NCBI GenBank assembly: GCA_002763085.1
Contig: PFCY01000019.1
Location: 12,228-18,297, forward strand
DNA from: Candidatus Pacearchaeota archaeon CG10_big_fil_rev_8_21_14_0_10_32_14
GTDB taxonomy: Archaea > Nanobdellota > Nanobdellia > Pacearchaeales > GW2011-AR1
Direction of reading: 5' to 3'
Length of the DNA: 6,070 nt
The translations under genes were made by a program, and so were the position numbers. This document shows positions 4,852 through 6,070 of the stretch, piece by piece; the stretch's first letter is position 1; the number at the start of each line of letters is the position of its first letter. The notes beneath the pieces were generated by a model. The model was not told where the DNA came from and searched no databases. It saw nothing but the letters and a program-made list of their open reading frames with translations.

Positions 4852-5964
4852 ATGAATAAAAGATTTTGGATGACGGCGCTTACGCTGACTGGAACGATGA
4901 TAGGTGCAGGAATACTTGGACTTCCATTCGTCATTGCTAAATCAGGATTTGCTATAGGAATTTTTTGGATCTTGTTTTTAGCAGGAATTTTAGTTTACAT
5001 TAAACTTTGTCTAGGGGAAGTTGCACTTAGAACAAAAACGACTCATCATTTGCCAGGATATACCGAAATATATTTAGGAGAAAATGCAAAGAAATTAATG
5101 TTTTTTTCAATGGTGTTTGGAATTTATTCTGCACTTATCGCTTATATGATTGGGGAGAGTCAGAGTATTTCTATGTTTTTTACTGGAACGCTGAGGTATT
5201 CAATTTATTTTGCAATTGGATTTTGGGTTGTCATGACTTTACTTTTAAGAGAGGGACTATCGGGATTAAAAAAAGTTGAGACGTACGGAGTTATTGCGAT
5301 TGTATTCATAACAATAATTTTATTCGTTTGGTTTTTACCTAATATAGAATATAATAATTTAAATTCCGCGAATAAAAATAATTTTTTTATGCCGTACGGT
5401 GTCGTTTTATTTTCTTTGCTTGGATTTTCTTGCATTCCTGAACTGAGACGAGAAATCAAAGGAAGTGAGAAACTTCTCAATAAAGCTATAGTTGTCGGAG
5501 CAATGATTGCAGTATTTATTTATATTTTATTTGTGTTTACTTTTGTTGGAAGATATGGAATCAGTGTGGGGGAAGTTGCAACTCTTTCATCAGGAAGATT
5601 CGTCTCGTTGCTTGGAGTTTTCACGATGTTGACAAGTTATTTTGTCTTGAGTTTTGCTCTAAAGGATATTTTTATATACGATTTCAAAACTCCTAAAAAA
5701 CGAGCGTTTGTTTATGTGTCGATTATTCCATTATTAATTTTATTAGGAATTATTTATTTCAACCTTGCTAGTTTTGTTATGATACTTGGAATTGGCGGAG
5801 TTGTTTCTGGAGGGCTTACAGGAGTTGTTGGACTAATTATGTCAATGAAAGCGAAGCATCTTGGTAAAAGAAAACCGGAATATGAAATGCCGCTGAATTG
5901 GTGGATGGTGGGGATTTTGAGTTTTATATTTGTGGTCGGGGTTGTTTTAGAATTGGTGACTTGA
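4852..5964 (+). CDS. Amino acid permease, aromatic/hydroxy amino acid transporter-like (APC superfamily)
   Basis: This 370-residue integral membrane protein is probably a secondary transporter that takes up amino acids with H+ or Na+. Eleven hydrophobic segments can be marked: about 7-29, 34-54, 82-103, 113-132, 144-164, 178-196, 211-233, 247-270, 286-305, 307-330 and 349-368. The first contains GTMIGAGILGLPF (14-26), the broken-helix substrate motif shared by tryptophan/tyrosine permeases and AAAP/SLC38-type carriers. PYGVVLFSLLGFSCIPELRR (181-200) matches the sixth helix and the loop after it in those families. The length is somewhat below that of bacterial TyrP or Mtr (around 400-415). The exact substrate cannot be read from the sequence. 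The start ATG is the first in frame and leads straight into the first helix. It has no same-strand protein neighbour in the window. Confidence 0.85.
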   Translation: MNKRFWMTALTLTGTMIGAGILGLPFVIAKSGFAIGIFWILFLAGILVYIKLCLGEVALRTKTTHHLPGYTEIYLGENAKKLMFFSMVFGIYSALIAYMIGESQSISMFFTGTLRYSIYFAIGFWVVMTLLLREGLSGLKKVETYGVIAIVFITIILFVWFLPNIEYNNLNSANKNNFFMPYGVVLFSLLGFSCIPELRREIKGSEKLLNKAIVVGAMIAVFIYILFVFTFVGRYGISVGEVATLSSGRFVSLLGVFTMLTSYFVLSFALKDIFIYDFKTPKKRAFVYVSIIPLLILLGIIYFNLASFVMILGIGGVVSGGLTGVVGLIMSMKAKHLGKRKPEYEMPLNWWMVGILSFIFVVGVVLELVT

Positions 5965-5975
5965 GATTCTGGGTT

Positions 5976-6034
5976 AGGCACTGGTCATATCCCACTCGGT
6001 GATGGGTGCCTCTACTTTAGAGGTTGAGGGGGGG
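5976..6034 (+). other. Structured G-rich tail behind the permease
   Basis: AGGCAC (5976-5981) pairs with GTGCCT (6006-6011), and CCTCTA-CTT-TAGAGG (6009-6023) forms a tight hairpin that shares CCT with it, so the two folds compete. A G7 run follows at 6028-6034, then GGAGGG. On the minus strand the order is C-run, short hairpin, then further paired bases, resembling the interior of elements A-C in opposite orientation. No outer inverted arms are visible before the window ends. It may be the permease terminator or another intergenic element. The rest of the stretch to 6070 shows nothing. Confidence 0.35.
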
Positions 6035-6070
6035 AGGAGGGAAAGAAAAACTGATTAATATTTTGCTGCT

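Noticed and set aside
5205..5981. Minus-strand open frames opposite the permease (5205-5480, 5754-5981)
   Set aside because: They overlap a clear 11-helix membrane protein on the other strand, and no start signal or family resemblance is visible.
1..6070. CRISPR array or other regularly spaced direct repeats
   Set aside because: The only repeats are dispersed palindromes and two copies of a hairpin unit 4.2 kb apart; no spacer-repeat pattern is present.

Overview
The window looks like archaeal chromosome, most likely an AT-rich DPANN-type lineage (Pacearchaeota/Woesearchaeota-like; this placement is inference). The evidence is an archaeal-type prolyl-tRNA synthetase without a bacterial editing insertion, a tRNA-Arg interrupted by an intron with a textbook bulge-helix-bulge splice motif, no encoded CCA, and AT-rich TATA-like boxes about 25-28 nt in front of genes that have almost no 5' leader and no visible Shine-Dalgarno sequence.

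Layout from left to right. A few codons of an unidentified gene may run in from the left edge and end near base 70, followed by two T-tracts. A short hairpin repeat follows (164-195). Three genes then lie on the minus strand: proS (266-1768), a bacterial-type cyclopropane-fatty-acyl-phospholipid synthase (2023-3159) and a membrane-anchored HtrA-like serine protease (3194-4111). A 202-bp palindromic-ended element lies between proS and cfa; its ends resemble IS6-family termini but it carries no transposase (MITE-like). On the plus strand come tRNA-Arg(UCG) with a 142-nt intron (4492-4705) and an 11-helix amino acid permease of the aromatic/hydroxy amino acid type (4852-5964). The window ends in a structured G-rich tail.

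The genes do not form one pathway. proS and tRNA-Arg serve translation. The protease, the lipid-modifying enzyme and the permease are envelope functions: extracytoplasmic protein quality control, membrane lipid modification and amino acid uptake. The last fits an organism that depends partly on outside nutrients. Each protein gene seems to have its own promoter, although cfa starts only 34 nt after the protease stop and could also be read from it.

The most unusual content is intergenic. Three spacers (4127-4227, 4296-4393, 4751-4815) hold elements with one plan: AT-rich inverted-repeat arms, a C-rich block with a (C/T)CCACCCCC core, and a small internal hairpin. The outer arms differ in sequence between copies yet still pair within each copy. 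One of them shares a 32-base hairpin motif with the repeat near the left edge, about 4.2 kb away. No CRISPR array, no complete transposase and no obvious defence or secretion system was seen.
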